Shown here: positions 17,462 through 25,593 of the stretch, one piece after another
Position numbering within the stretch: position 1 is the first letter of the stretch
Layout: the number at the start of each line of letters is the position of its first letter
Made by a program: the position numbers and the translations under genes
Assembly (NCBI GenBank): GCA_947378235.1
Contig: CANCJE010000015.1
Coordinates: 1-34,957, forward strand
Length of the DNA: 34,957 bases
Source of the DNA: Caulobacteraceae bacterium
GTDB taxonomy: Bacteria > Pseudomonadota > Alphaproteobacteria > Caulobacterales > Caulobacteraceae
Reading direction: 5' to 3'
Notes under the pieces: generated by a model
What the model saw: only the letters and a program-made list of their open reading frames with translations
Databases searched by the model: none
What the model was told of the DNA's origin: nothing

Positions 17462-19609
17462 TCAGGCCGAAATCAGGGGCGGTGTCGTAAGGGTCGGCTC
17501 TTTGTTCACGACACTGGCCAAGGCCCCGAGAAGTCCCTTGGCAGTGATCGGCTTGGCCAAATGCAGGTCCGCCCCGCAGGCGCGGCTCTGTTCGATATGC
17601 TCGGTGAGGGCATTGGCACTGAACATGATGACCGGCGTACGTTGCTGCCCGGCCTTTTGCTCAATGTCACGAATGGCACGGGTTGCTTGCAAGCCGTCCA
17701 TCACCGGCATCTGCATATCCATCAGAACCGCATCAAAAGGCTGCTTATAGAAGGCTTGGACAGCCTCTTCGCCGTTCTCGGCCATGACCAGTTGGATGTT
17801 CAATTGATTAAGGATCAAGCCGACAACCTTGCGGTTCACAGGATGGTCGTCGACCACCAGAATAACCAAGGGCGCAGTCTCGTTATAGTCTTCAAGACTG
17901 GGCTCCACCTGTGTAGGCGGCGCTTCGGTAACGACGAGGGGCAAGAGAATGTGAAAATCAGAACCGCGCTCCGGCACGCTGTTACATTTGATGTTACCGC
18001 CCATCATGAGGATCAGTTGTTTAACGATGGCCAAGCCCAATCCTGTGCCGCCAAAGCGGCGCGATACGGTGTCGTCGGCCTGTTCAAACGGATTAAACAG
18101 GCGCTCAATCTGACTGGGGTCAAATCCGATACCAGTGTCGGCGACCGAAATCTCGAAAGCGCCCGTTTCATTGCGACTTGCTGAGACCGTGACACTGCCC
18201 TTGTCCGTAAACTTCACCGCGTTCGAAATAAGGTTCGTCGCCACCTGCTTGAAGCGGGTCAAATCACCCATGACCCAGACTTCAATCGTCGGGTCGAGGT
18301 GACTGTTGAGTGCTAGGTTCTTTTCACTGGCAATGATGTTGCTCAGGGCGATGACGGATCGCAAAGCTTCGCCCAAATGGAATGGAGCCTGCTCTAGGCT
18401 CACCCGCCCAGCTTCGATCCGCGCCACGTCGAGCATATCGACCAGCAGCCCAGAGAGGGTGTCAGCAGAGGATGAAATCGTATCGATCAGGTCTCGATCG
18501 GACTCGCCAAGCGTAGAGCGCGACAGCACGTCTGCGATCGCCACAATGCCGTTGAGCGGGGTGCGGATTTCGTGCCCCATCGTCGCCAAGAAACGAGACT
18601 TGGCGCGATTGGCCATATCCGCCTCCAATCGCGCGCGACGAAGCACGCGATTGGTCTGCCTCAGTTTGGACTCGGAGGCTTTGATCTCGGTGACATTGTC
18701 CTGAACGACGAGCACCTTGGCCTGACCTGCATCCTTCAAAGCATAGGCGCGCAGACTGAACCACTGGCTCTGTCCCTCGACATTGGCCCTATAGAGTGTG
18801 GAAAAACTATCGACACGTCCTTCCAACATGGCCTGCAATTGGCGTTCGACCAGTTGCCCCTTTCGCCCTGGAATCCGCCCAGCATGTTCTGTTAGATGGT
18901 TGCCGAGGCGTGTGTTTGTGCGGGTCTCAATGGCCTGAATCCGATCGCGCCAGACGCGGTTGGTATGGATGAAGTCGCCGCTCGCATCGATGATCCCGAT
19001 CCGGGAATCCAGGGCCTCGATGATGCCTTGGGCAAAACGGCGTTGCTCTTCAAGGGCTGATTGCGCGGCATAACTCGCGCTGGCGGACACGAACGCATAA
19101 TAAACGACCCCCATTGTCGCCACGAAAACCATGATCTGATCGGATCCATGCAGACCGCCCAAAAAGGTCGTCATGCCAATCAGTGTCAGACCAGGCGGAA
19201 CGCCACAAACCAAGGATGCTACCCTTGATCGGGAAGCAAAGGTGACGGAATGAAGCAATTGCCCGGCTAAAATACAAACCGAGGCAAGACAGAAGGTCAA
19301 GCTCGAGGGCTGCCAATAGAGATAGGCCAAATAGGACCACACAAAGGTCTCAAACAACATCGCCAAGGCCGTAGCCAGACGATATTGACGTACGTGTTTC
19401 TCGTTGGCGCGAATGGAAACAGAAATACGGTAGGTCATAAACTGAGCGAGTAAGGCCACAGCGAACCAAACCAGCGACGACTTTAAACCCAAATTCGAAA
19501 TCGAGAATATACAAGCCAAAAAGGTTACGACTAAGCGCGCAAACTGTTGCCGGACATCATGATCTATCCAATCAAGCCCAGGGTCATCCGATATCCGGTC
19601 CCAAATCAT
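17462..19609 (-). CDS. Hybrid sensor histidine kinase/response regulator
   Basis: A 715-residue membrane-bound hybrid kinase. Residues about 25-180 hold roughly six hydrophobic segments with no large periplasmic loop. A PAS-like domain spans about 190-310. HisKA carries H346 in FLATMGHEIRTPLNGI. HATPase_c carries N463 (NLISNAVKFT), G1 DTGIGF (491-496) and G2 GGTGLGLAI (520-528). A C-terminal receiver domain (about 582-700) has D587/D588, phospho-acceptor D631 (LMDMQMPVMDG) and K686. All catalytic residues are present. There is no separate response regulator or Hpt protein nearby, so it is an orphan that would need a phosphorelay partner elsewhere. AAGAGG lies eight bases before the ATG. The signal sensed is unknown. 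Confidence 0.93.
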   Translation of the reverse strand: MIWDRISDDPGLDWIDHDVRQQFARLVVTFLACIFSISNLGLKSSLVWFAVALLAQFMTYRISVSIRANEKHVRQYRLATALAMLFETFVWSYLAYLYWQPSSLTFCLASVCILAGQLLHSVTFASRSRVASLVCGVPPGLTLIGMTTFLGGLHGSDQIMVFVATMGVVYYAFVSASASYAAQSALEEQRRFAQGIIEALDSRIGIIDASGDFIHTNRVWRDRIQAIETRTNTRLGNHLTEHAGRIPGRKGQLVERQLQAMLEGRVDSFSTLYRANVEGQSQWFSLRAYALKDAGQAKVLVVQDNVTEIKASESKLRQTNRVLRRARLEADMANRAKSRFLATMGHEIRTPLNGIVAIADVLSRSTLGESDRDLIDTISSSADTLSGLLVDMLDVARIEAGRVSLEQAPFHLGEALRSVIALSNIIASEKNLALNSHLDPTIEVWVMGDLTRFKQVATNLISNAVKFTDKGSVTVSASRNETGAFEISVADTGIGFDPSQIERLFNPFEQADDTVSRRFGGTGLGLAIVKQLILMMGGNIKCNSVPERGSDFHILLPLVVTEAPPTQVEPSLEDYNETAPLVILVVDDHPVNRKVVGLILNQLNIQLVMAENGEEAVQAFYKQPFDAVLMDMQMPVMDGLQATRAIRDIEQKAGQQRTPVIMFSANALTEHIEQSRACGADLHLAKPITAKGLLGALASVVNKEPTLTTPPLISA

Positions 19610-19802
19610 TCGAAAAACCTCTTACACAGCGAGACACACTCTCGCGCCGTGCATGGTCAAGTTTAACAGTGTCTGCAGTTCTTCATTAGTAAATTTAAGT
19701 ACTGAATGCTAACAAATATCACAACCAATGGGTGCCGCCCGCGCAATTCCCATACATCTTTGAAATAATAGGATTTTGTTATAAAATCTCGTTCAGCATA
19801 CG

Positions 19803-19832
19803 GAAATGGCGGCCCAACCTCTTGGACCGCCA
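19803..19832 (-). terminator. Terminator downstream of the OmpW-type gene
   Basis: Read on the minus strand, TGGCGGTCCAA - GAGG - TTGGGCCGCCA forms an 11-bp stem (one G-U pair) followed by a short TTT. It begins 22 bases after the OmpW stop. The stem is strong and the U tract weak. Confidence 0.65.
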
Positions 19833-19853
19833 CCAGGTCATTCAACGCTAGGA

Positions 19854-20501
19854 TTAAAACCGCCGCGCAATGCCGAGGGACAGGACCCAAGGATCAAGCG
19901 TGACCTTTGACTTTAGCGCCCCACCATTGATGCTGGCATCGGTCTTGAAAAACACCTTCTTGACGTCGGCATTCAGGCTCCAAGGACCAGACAGGGCCAC
20001 ATCGGTCCCAGCCTGCAAGGCATAGCCAATGCCGTTATCCACCTTGACCGAGAACCCGTTGCGATCCTTACCCCTATAGAAAACCATCGCATTGAGCCCC
20101 GCGCCGACATAGGGACTGACCCGGGCCTTCGGTTGGAAATGATATTGCAGCGTCACGACGGGAGGCAGCACCCACGTGTCATGGACCGCTGTGGCACCGC
20201 CGGGGCCAACGGCACTGATCACGTGCTTGGTGGTTCCGAGGATGGCTTCGACCGCCACATGCTCGTTCAAGAAATAGGTAAAGCCTAAGGTCGGCATCAC
20301 ATCGGCTTTCACATCGACGTGCAACCCGGTCGCGGCGCCGGAGGCGGTATAGATGCCGCCGGATGCATCGGGCGCTACATCCGTCACCCGACCTGCAAGG
20401 ATGAAGGTCCCGGTGGTCTTGGGTGTGAAGTCCTGTGCGACAGATTGCCCTGCGACACAAATCATAGTGGCCATGACGGCAGATGAAACAGCATACTTCA
20501 T
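19854..20501 (-). CDS. OmpW family outer membrane beta-barrel protein
   Basis: A 215-residue OmpW-type protein: signal peptide MKYAVSSAVMATMICVAGQSVAQ, then the small eight-stranded barrel pattern. The family hallmarks are present: FILAGRVTDVAPD (first strand), VMPTLGFTYFLNEHVAVEAILG, a PPVVTLQYHFQPKARVSPYVGAGLN block, and the C-terminal SLGIARRF ending in Phe for barrel assembly. OmpW proteins form narrow hydrophobic channels in the outer membrane, consistent with uptake of lipophilic compounds. The start ATG has AGGGG eight bases upstream. It is preceded by a regulatory region with a perfect FNR/FixK-type box and followed by a terminator, so it is probably a single-gene transcript. Confidence 0.9.
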   Translation of the reverse strand: MKYAVSSAVMATMICVAGQSVAQDFTPKTTGTFILAGRVTDVAPDASGGIYTASGAATGLHVDVKADVMPTLGFTYFLNEHVAVEAILGTTKHVISAVGPGGATAVHDTWVLPPVVTLQYHFQPKARVSPYVGAGLNAMVFYRGKDRNGFSVKVDNGIGYALQAGTDVALSGPWSLNADVKKVFFKTDASINGGALKSKVTLDPWVLSLGIARRF

Positions 20502-20581
20502 TCATTAATCCCCTATTTTTTCCCTGAACATACAATCATCAAGTAAAATCAAAATAATTGATCTCTCTTAATGCTTCAGGA

Positions 20582-20606
20582 TGACGCAATTTCGTCACCG
20601 TAACGG
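20582..20606. promoter_or_regulatory. Two abutting palindromes upstream of the OmpW-type gene
   Basis: TGACGCAATTTCGTCA (20582-20597, 7 of 8 pairs) is directly followed by the perfect palindrome CCGTAACGG (20598-20606). They lie about 80-105 bp upstream of the OmpW start, just downstream of a -10-like CATAAT (minus strand, 20622-20627). Position and symmetry suggest a repressor site; the regulator is unknown. Confidence 0.4.
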
Positions 20607-20677
20607 AATAAGGTCAATGATATTATGCTAGGTGCGCCACTATCGCGCATCCCCATTGATTGGGGAGATATTTTTAT

Positions 20678-20691
20678 TTGATTTAAATCAA
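20678..20691. promoter_or_regulatory. FNR/FixK-type box (TTGAT-N4-ATCAA)
   Basis: TTGATTTAAATCAA is a perfect match to the anaerobox bound by FNR and FixK regulators. Its centre is about 60 bp upstream of a -10-like CATAAT on the minus strand, which would place it near -70, a class I activator position for the OmpW-type gene. It lies 24 bp beyond the stop of the GMC oxidoreductase gene and no plus-strand gene follows it, so OmpW is the likely target. Confidence 0.6.
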
Positions 20692-20715
20692 CATTCGGAG
20701 AGAAAAATGGAATGT

Positions 20716-22317
20716 TTAGATGCCGGACAGGATCATCCGAGCGGCCTTTTCGGCGATCATCAGGGTCGGGGAGTTGGTATTGCCCGAGGTGATGGTCGGC
20801 ATGATCGAGGCATCGGCAATGCGAAGCCCTTCGATGCCATGGACCCGAAGTTGGTCATCCACCACCGCCATAGGGTCGCCCCTCAGGCCCATCTTGGCGG
20901 TCCCGACCGGATGGAAGATGGTTGTGCCCAGCGACCGAGCGGCGGCCAAGAGGTCGGCGTCTGACTGGGCCTCAGGGCCGGGCCTGTGTTCCTGCGGGGC
21001 AAAGCGCTGCAAGGGAGACTGAGCCACAATCTTGCGCACCAGACGCAAGGAGTCGATGGCAACCTGCTCATCTTCGGGCGTCGACAGATAGTTGGGCTGG
21101 ATCAGGGGCGCGTCCTGCGCCCTCGCGCTGGCCAGATGGATCGATCCACGACTGGTCGGACGCAGATTGCAGACGCTGATGGTGATGGCCCCGAAGGAAT
21201 GGAGCGGCTCGCCGAACCGGTCGAGCGACAGGGGCTGGACGTGGAACTGAACATTGGCCCGTTCCTGATCGGGTGACGAGCGGGCAAAGGCCCCCATCTG
21301 AGACGGAGCCATCGACATGGGCCCGCGCCGAAACAGGGCATATTCCAGCGCCATCAGGGGCCTGCGCCACAGGGAGCCATAAAGGACGTTCATGGTCGGC
21401 ACACCGCTGACCTTATAATAGGGCCGGATCTGCAGATGGTCTTGCAAGCCCTCCCCCACCCCCGGCAAATGGGCCTTGGTCTCGATACCCAAAGCCTGAA
21501 GACGCGCCCCGTCGCCGAGACCCGACAGTTCTAGAAGTTGCGGCGTCCCCACGGCACCGGCGGTCAAAACCACCTCAGCCGATGCACGAGCCTCGAATTC
21601 CTGTCCGCCTCGGCTGTAGGCAACGCCCACCGCACGGCCCTGCTCAATCAGGATCCGCGTGACCCGCACGCCGGTTTCAAGCTTGAGATTTTGGCGGTGC
21701 AGGACCGGCTTTAGAAAGCCCCGCGCCGCACTCCAACGCCGACCGGTCTTCTGGTTGACCTGAAAATAGCCCGCGCCCTCATTATCGCCGCCATTGAAAT
21801 CTGCCACAGGCGCAATGCCTTCCTCAGCCGCAGCCTCGGCGAAAGCATCCAGAACCTTCCAGCGCATCCGTGGATGCTCGACGCGCCACTCCCCGCCGCT
21901 GCTATGGAGCGCGCTTGGCGGGTTGATATGGTCCTCTTGGGCCATAAAGAGCGGCAGGACATCATCCCAGCCCCAGCCGTTCAGGCCCATCGCCTTCCAG
22001 CCGTCATAGTCCGCCGCCTGTCCGCGCATATAGATCATGGCATTGATCGCCGAGCTGCCGCCAATGACCTTGCCGCGCGGATAGCTCAGCTTGCGGCCAT
22101 CTAGCCCGTCAATGGGCTGGGTCTGGAACATCCAGTCGGCGCGTGGATTGCCGATCGAGAACAGATAACCGACCGGGATATGGAACCAGATCCAGTCATC
22201 CTTGCCCCCGGCCTCCAGCACCAGCACCCGCTTGGACGGGTCCGCCGATAGCCGGTTGGCCAGCACGCAGCCGGCTGAGCCTGCACCGACAACAATGTAA
22301 TCAAAGCTGCCGGTCAT
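20716..22317 (-). CDS. GMC family oxidoreductase (choline dehydrogenase-like)
   Basis: A 533-residue FAD-dependent glucose-methanol-choline oxidoreductase, which oxidises alcohols to aldehydes or ketones. The FAD motif is VVGAGSAGCVLANRLS (about 9-24), the PROSITE-type GMC signature is GKVIGGSSAINAMIYMRG, and the C-terminal catalytic pair is H469 (HPVGTAKMG) and N513 (SGNTNSPT), spaced as in choline oxidase. No signal peptide is seen, so it is probably cytoplasmic. It begins ten bases after the APH-like kinase stop, so the two are cotranscribed. Choline itself is not a safe guess; closely related enzymes oxidise medium-chain and terpenoid alcohols. Confidence 0.92.
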   Translation of the reverse strand: MTGSFDYIVVGAGSAGCVLANRLSADPSKRVLVLEAGGKDDWIWFHIPVGYLFSIGNPRADWMFQTQPIDGLDGRKLSYPRGKVIGGSSAINAMIYMRGQAADYDGWKAMGLNGWGWDDVLPLFMAQEDHINPPSALHSSGGEWRVEHPRMRWKVLDAFAEAAAEEGIAPVADFNGGDNEGAGYFQVNQKTGRRWSAARGFLKPVLHRQNLKLETGVRVTRILIEQGRAVGVAYSRGGQEFEARASAEVVLTAGAVGTPQLLELSGLGDGARLQALGIETKAHLPGVGEGLQDHLQIRPYYKVSGVPTMNVLYGSLWRRPLMALEYALFRRGPMSMAPSQMGAFARSSPDQERANVQFHVQPLSLDRFGEPLHSFGAITISVCNLRPTSRGSIHLASARAQDAPLIQPNYLSTPEDEQVAIDSLRLVRKIVAQSPLQRFAPQEHRPGPEAQSDADLLAAARSLGTTIFHPVGTAKMGLRGDPMAVVDDQLRVHGIEGLRIADASIMPTITSGNTNSPTLMIAEKAARMILSGI

Positions 22318-22327
22318 GGGCCCCCGA

Positions 22328-23377
22328 CTAGCGGTTCAGGACGGCCAATGCCGTATCGGCCAAGATCTTCACGCCACTATTGTCGCCATGGGCGTCAGAG
22401 GTGCCGATGCCATCCAGATTGCGCTTGAAGACGCCTTGCGAGATCGAGGCCAGACGAAACAGCGAAAAGGCCAGATAGAAGTTAAACTCTGGGATCGCGC
22501 CTCGCCCCGTGCGGCGGCAATAGGCGGCGACATAGTCCTCTTCTGACGGAATGCCCGAGGTGGCCAGATCAATGCCGTCAAAGGTGCCCCAGCTCTCAGA
22601 CCGCGAATGCCACAGGATGCAGTTATAGGCCAGATCGGCCAGCGGGTGACCCAGCGTCGATAGCTCCCAGTCCAGAACCGCAATGATGCGTGGCTCGGTC
22701 GGATGGAACATCACATTCTCAAGCCGATAGTCGCCATGCGCGATGGTCACCGTATCATCGGCTGGCACCAGCCCTGGCAGGGCCTCGATCAGGGCCTCCA
22801 TAGCCCCGATCCGCTCGGTCTCGGCACCGCGATATTGCTTGATCCAGCGACCGATCTGACGCTCGAAATAGTTGCCGGGGCGGCCATAGTCGGCCAGACC
22901 GATGGTGTTGGGATCGATGGCGTGCAGTTGCACCATCACCGCGCCCAACTCGTCATAGATGGCCGTGCGCTCAGTGGGGGTCATGCCGGGCAGACGGGCA
23001 TCACGGAAGATGCGGCCCTCTAGGAAGTCCATCACATAAAAGGTTGCCCCTGCGACGCTGTCATCTTCGCATAGGGCCCGCATGGTCGGGACAGGAAAGC
23101 CGACCTTGCCCAGCGCCGACATAACCCGAAACTCACGATCGACCTGATGGGCGCTGGCCAGCAACTGCCCCGGCGGCTTCTTGCGCATCACATAGCGCTT
23201 GCCGCCCGCCGTCAGCATATAGGTCGGGTTAGAGGCACCGCCCTGAAACTGTCGCACCGACAGAGGGCCGTGATAGCCCTCGACATTGGCCGCAAGCCAT
23301 CGATCCAACGCCGCTTCGTCCAGCCTGTGGGCGGGGCGCACATCACCGATAGTCGGTTGTCCTGGATCAGCACTCAT
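22328..23377 (-). CDS. APH-fold phosphotransferase, ACAD10/11- and LvaA-like
   Basis: A 349-residue aminoglycoside-phosphotransferase-fold kinase. The Brenner motif [13 protein letters not shown] (H214, D216, N221) supplies the catalytic Asp, and [18 protein letters not shown] (D236) the metal-binding Asp. [10 protein letters not shown] holds the ATP-binding Lys, and the front end has [10 protein letters not shown]. This wording, especially [15 protein letters not shown], is that of the kinase domain of ACAD10/ACAD11 and of bacterial LvaA-type kinases, not of antibiotic-resistance enzymes. LvaA phosphorylates a 4-hydroxyacyl-CoA so that an ACAD-like partner can eliminate phosphate. The ATG at 23377 (GGAG eight bases upstream) is preferred over an in-frame start five codons earlier. 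It is followed ten bases later by the GMC gene. A role on a hydroxyacyl-CoA is inferred. Confidence 0.86.
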   Translation of the reverse strand: MSADPGQPTIGDVRPAHRLDEAALDRWLAANVEGYHGPLSVRQFQGGASNPTYMLTAGGKRYVMRKKPPGQLLASAHQVDREFRVMSALGKVGFPVPTMRALCEDDSVAGATFYVMDFLEGRIFRDARLPGMTPTERTAIYDELGAVMVQLHAIDPNTIGLADYGRPGNYFERQIGRWIKQYRGAETERIGAMEALIEALPGLVPADDTVTIAHGDYRLENVMFHPTEPRIIAVLDWELSTLGHPLADLAYNCILWHSRSESWGTFDGIDLATSGIPSEEDYVAAYCRRTGRGAIPEFNFYLAFSLFRLASISQGVFKRNLDGIGTSDAHGDNSGVKILADTALAVLNR

Positions 23378-23457
23378 GGTTCGGTCTCCCAATAGGTCTT
23401 TTCATGGTCTCTACGCCCTTTCCCCAAAGGCGCCCAAAGCGGAATTTTGGCGGTGGA

Positions 23458-23886
23458 CTACCTCGCCTTGGCCATACTGGTTTCATACTGATCGGGGTGG
23501 ATCACATAATAGTCCAGATCCGCGAGCAGCTTGACCCAGGCCTGATCCATATCGGCCGTCCAGTCCTTGGCCAGCAACGCCTTTAAGGTCGCTGCAACGG
23601 TGGCAAAGAACATGCGAAAGACGTCGGGCGGCACGTCATAGCCCTCATGGGTCACGACCTCGCACTGGATCATGGTGCTGGCATATTTGCGCTCGCCGAC
23701 GAAATCGAGAATAGCCTCAAAGACCCGCGACAACATCTCGCCCTTCACCGCGTGGTTGGTATCGCGCCAAAACAGGGCCTCCATCTCAGGATGCTCTCGA
23801 AAAAGTCGCTCATAGACCAGCGGCGTAAGATCCTCACAGCGTTCAGCAGCAAGTTCCAGACTGGCTTCGATCAGGCTTGCGCTCAT
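23458..23886 (-). CDS. Globin family protein
   Basis: A 142-residue single-domain globin-like protein. The pattern LTPLVYERLFREHPEMEALF is the B-C helix region of bacterial haemoglobins, and CEVVTHEGYDVPPDVFRMFF carries the likely proximal haem His in the H-x4-V arrangement. Oxygen or NO binding, or haem-based sensing, is the family role. The frame is open further upstream, but the ATG at 23886 matches the family start and lies five bases after the GFA stop, with AGGG upstream. It sits in an operon with a GFA protein before it and kinase and GMC genes after it. Its purpose there is not known. Confidence 0.76.
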   Translation of the reverse strand: MSASLIEASLELAAERCEDLTPLVYERLFREHPEMEALFWRDTNHAVKGEMLSRVFEAILDFVGERKYASTMIQCEVVTHEGYDVPPDVFRMFFATVAATLKALLAKDWTADMDQAWVKLLADLDYYVIHPDQYETSMAKAR

Positions 23887-23891
23887 CAGCC

Positions 23892-24299
23892 CTAACCTGC
23901 GGCCTGTCCAAAGCGGCGAACCCCAGCAATGGGGGCGACCCAATCAGGGGCATGGTCGGCATAGACCTCGACGCCCGGCGTGACGGTGCTCAAATCATCC
24001 AGTGTTCCGGCCTTGACCATGACCACACCCGGCATCAGGTCGATCTTGGAGAGAATGGGCGAGCCGCAGTTGGCGCAGAAGTGACGATAGACTCCCTTGC
24101 CGCTGTCGCCCTTGTCCTGAAAGACCTTGGTCTCACCCTGCTGGACATAGTCCGCTTCCATGACCACCATATTGGTCGAGAAGACACTGCCGCTTTGGCG
24201 CTGGCAGTGGGTGCAGTGGCAAATAGCCGTGACGGTTGGCTCGGCCTTCAGTTCATAGCGCACTGCGCCGCACAGGCATCCGCCCTTTCGTTCCGACAT
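23892..24299 (-). CDS. GFA family zinc protein (glutathione-dependent formaldehyde-activating-like)
   Basis: A 135-residue GFA-domain protein. Zinc-binding cysteines are visible in GGCLCGAVRY near the N-terminus, ICHCTHCQRQSGS in the middle, and FCANCGSPI. Members bind zinc; the glutathione-dependent formaldehyde activity of the founder is not general. The frame runs 75 codons further upstream, but the ATG at 24299 (GGGAG eight bases before it) gives the standard family start MSERKGGCLCG. It is the first gene of the operon continuing with the globin (five-base gap), and is divergent from the GST gene across 139 bp. Confidence 0.85.
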   Translation of the reverse strand: MSERKGGCLCGAVRYELKAEPTVTAICHCTHCQRQSGSVFSTNMVVMEADYVQQGETKVFQDKGDSGKGVYRHFCANCGSPILSKIDLMPGVVMVKAGTLDDLSTVTPGVEVYADHAPDWVAPIAGVRRFGQAAG

Positions 24300-24438
24300 C
24301 CTAATCGCTCCCAGATTCTGTTTTGCTCTTGGGCCAAACTCTAGGTCCGATTGGCGCAAAGTCATAGGGGCTCGATCAAACTCTTGACGCGCCCTGCCCC
24401 AGACCCGACTAATCGGGGAACCATAAGAGGAAACGTCA

Positions 24439-25056
24439 ATGAAGTTGCATAATTCCGTAGGCCCAAACCCGCATGTGGTGCGGATGTTCATGGCCGAAAA
24501 GGGCATCACCTTGCCCATCGTCACGGTCGACCTGATGGGCGGTGAAAACCGTCGCCCGCCCTATAACACAGAGGTCAATCCCGCCGGCCAAACGCCTGCG
24601 CTGGAACTGGACGATGGCAGCTTTGTCTGCGAAATCACCACCATCTGCGAATATCTCGAAGAGGTTCAGCCCTCCCCGGCCCTGATCGGCACGACGCCTG
24701 AAGAGCGTGCTGAGACCCGCATGTGGACGCGCCGCATCGACCTGAACATCTGCGAACCCATGACCAACGCCTTCCGGGCGGCCGAGGGTCGTCCAATCTT
24801 TGAAAAGCGGATCATGCTGGTCGGCCCCAGCGGTGCCGAAGAGCTGAAGGCCATCGCCAAGGATCGCCTCAAATGGTTTGGCGACCAGATGGGGGATCGT
24901 CAGTTCGTCTGCGGCGATCGCCTGACGCTGGCCGACATTTTGCTCTACTGTTTCTTGACCTTCGGCGCCGCCGTCGGCCAGCCGCTCGCGGCGGAACATG
25001 CTTGGACGGCCGCTTGGATCAAGCGCATGGACGCGCGCCCAAGCGCTAAGGCCTAG
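24439..25056 (+). CDS. Glutathione S-transferase family protein
   Basis: A 205-residue cytosolic GST. The N-terminal thioredoxin-like domain includes SVGPNPHVVRMFMAEKGI, GENRRPPYNTEVNPAGQTPAL and the glutathione-gamma-glutamyl site region FVCEITTICEYLEE. The C-terminal helical domain contains CGDRLTLADILLYCFL with the N-capping box Asp. AAGAGGAA lies shortly before the ATG. The TAG stop overlaps the stop of the convergent PaaI-like gene through CTAG. It stands alone on the plus strand between two minus-strand operons; a detoxification role for reactive pathway intermediates is a guess. Confidence 0.88.
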   Translation: MKLHNSVGPNPHVVRMFMAEKGITLPIVTVDLMGGENRRPPYNTEVNPAGQTPALELDDGSFVCEITTICEYLEEVQPSPALIGTTPEERAETRMWTRRIDLNICEPMTNAFRAAEGRPIFEKRIMLVGPSGAEELKAIAKDRLKWFGDQMGDRQFVCGDRLTLADILLYCFLTFGAAVGQPLAAEHAWTAAWIKRMDARPSAKA

Positions 25057-25559
25057 CCTTCGGTTGAGGGTAAGGGGTTGGCGGCCTTGATCTTCTCGAT
25101 CACGCCCGATAGCCCCGCCCCGCCGATCTCCTTACCCAGCTTAAAGACCCCGCTGGCCCGGCCACAGAGCTCGCCATCGGCGGTGATCAGACATTGGGCA
25201 AAGGCCATATTGCGGGTGAGTTTCAGCACCTGCGCGGTGCCTTCGACCCAACTGCCGAGCGGAGCCGGGGCCAGAAACTCTTGGCTGAGTTGAATGGTCG
25301 GCATGAAACGTCCGCGCATCTTGCTCTGATGGGCAATCGACATGGGCATCAGCATGTCGATGAAGGTGGCCAGCATGCCGCCGTGGCAGATCTGCATGGG
25401 GTTACAGTGGCGCATCTCGACCCGAAAGCCGAGCTTTAACACCTCACCGTGGGGGTTTAGCCAAAGGGGGCCATTGGCACCGATAAAGCCGATCTCGATG
25501 GGAAAGGCGGCAAAGCCGACGGGCGCGTTAATCTCTTCAATGGACAGTGTCTGGGTCAT
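25053..25559 (-). CDS. PaaI-type hotdog thioesterase
   Basis: A 168-residue hotdog protein of the PaaI-like acyl-CoA thioesterase branch. PMQICHGGMLATFIDMLMPMSI (about 55-76) is the H-G-G catalytic helix region, and TIQLSQEFLAPAPLGSWVEGTAQVLKLTRNMAFAQCLI is the usual following strand set. It starts 34 bp after the EcKL-like kinase stop on the same strand, making it the last gene of the P450 - rubredoxin - kinase - thioesterase block. It releases free acid from an acyl-CoA; the acyl group is unknown. Confidence 0.83.
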   Translation of the reverse strand: MTQTLSIEEINAPVGFAAFPIEIGFIGANGPLWLNPHGEVLKLGFRVEMRHCNPMQICHGGMLATFIDMLMPMSIAHQSKMRGRFMPTIQLSQEFLAPAPLGSWVEGTAQVLKLTRNMAFAQCLITADGELCGRASGVFKLGKEIGGAGLSGVIEKIKAANPLPSTEG

Positions 25560-25593
25560 GGGGGCAGCGCTATCAGCACTGCCCTTGCGGCGC

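Noticed and set aside
17420-18184. A 254-codon open frame on the plus strand antisense to the sensor kinase receiver and ATPase domains
   Set aside because: No protein-like pattern; the kinase and receiver motifs on the minus strand are intact throughout.
20651-20680. CCCCA-TTGAT-TGGGG hairpin followed by a T-rich stretch as a plus-strand terminator
   Set aside because: No plus-strand gene ends upstream of it, and in the minus direction no U tract follows. It was kept only as part of the OmpW regulatory region.
22328-23377. APH-fold protein as an aminoglycoside resistance gene
   Set aside because: The motif wording is that of the ACAD10/11 and LvaA kinase group, and the operon context is catabolic.
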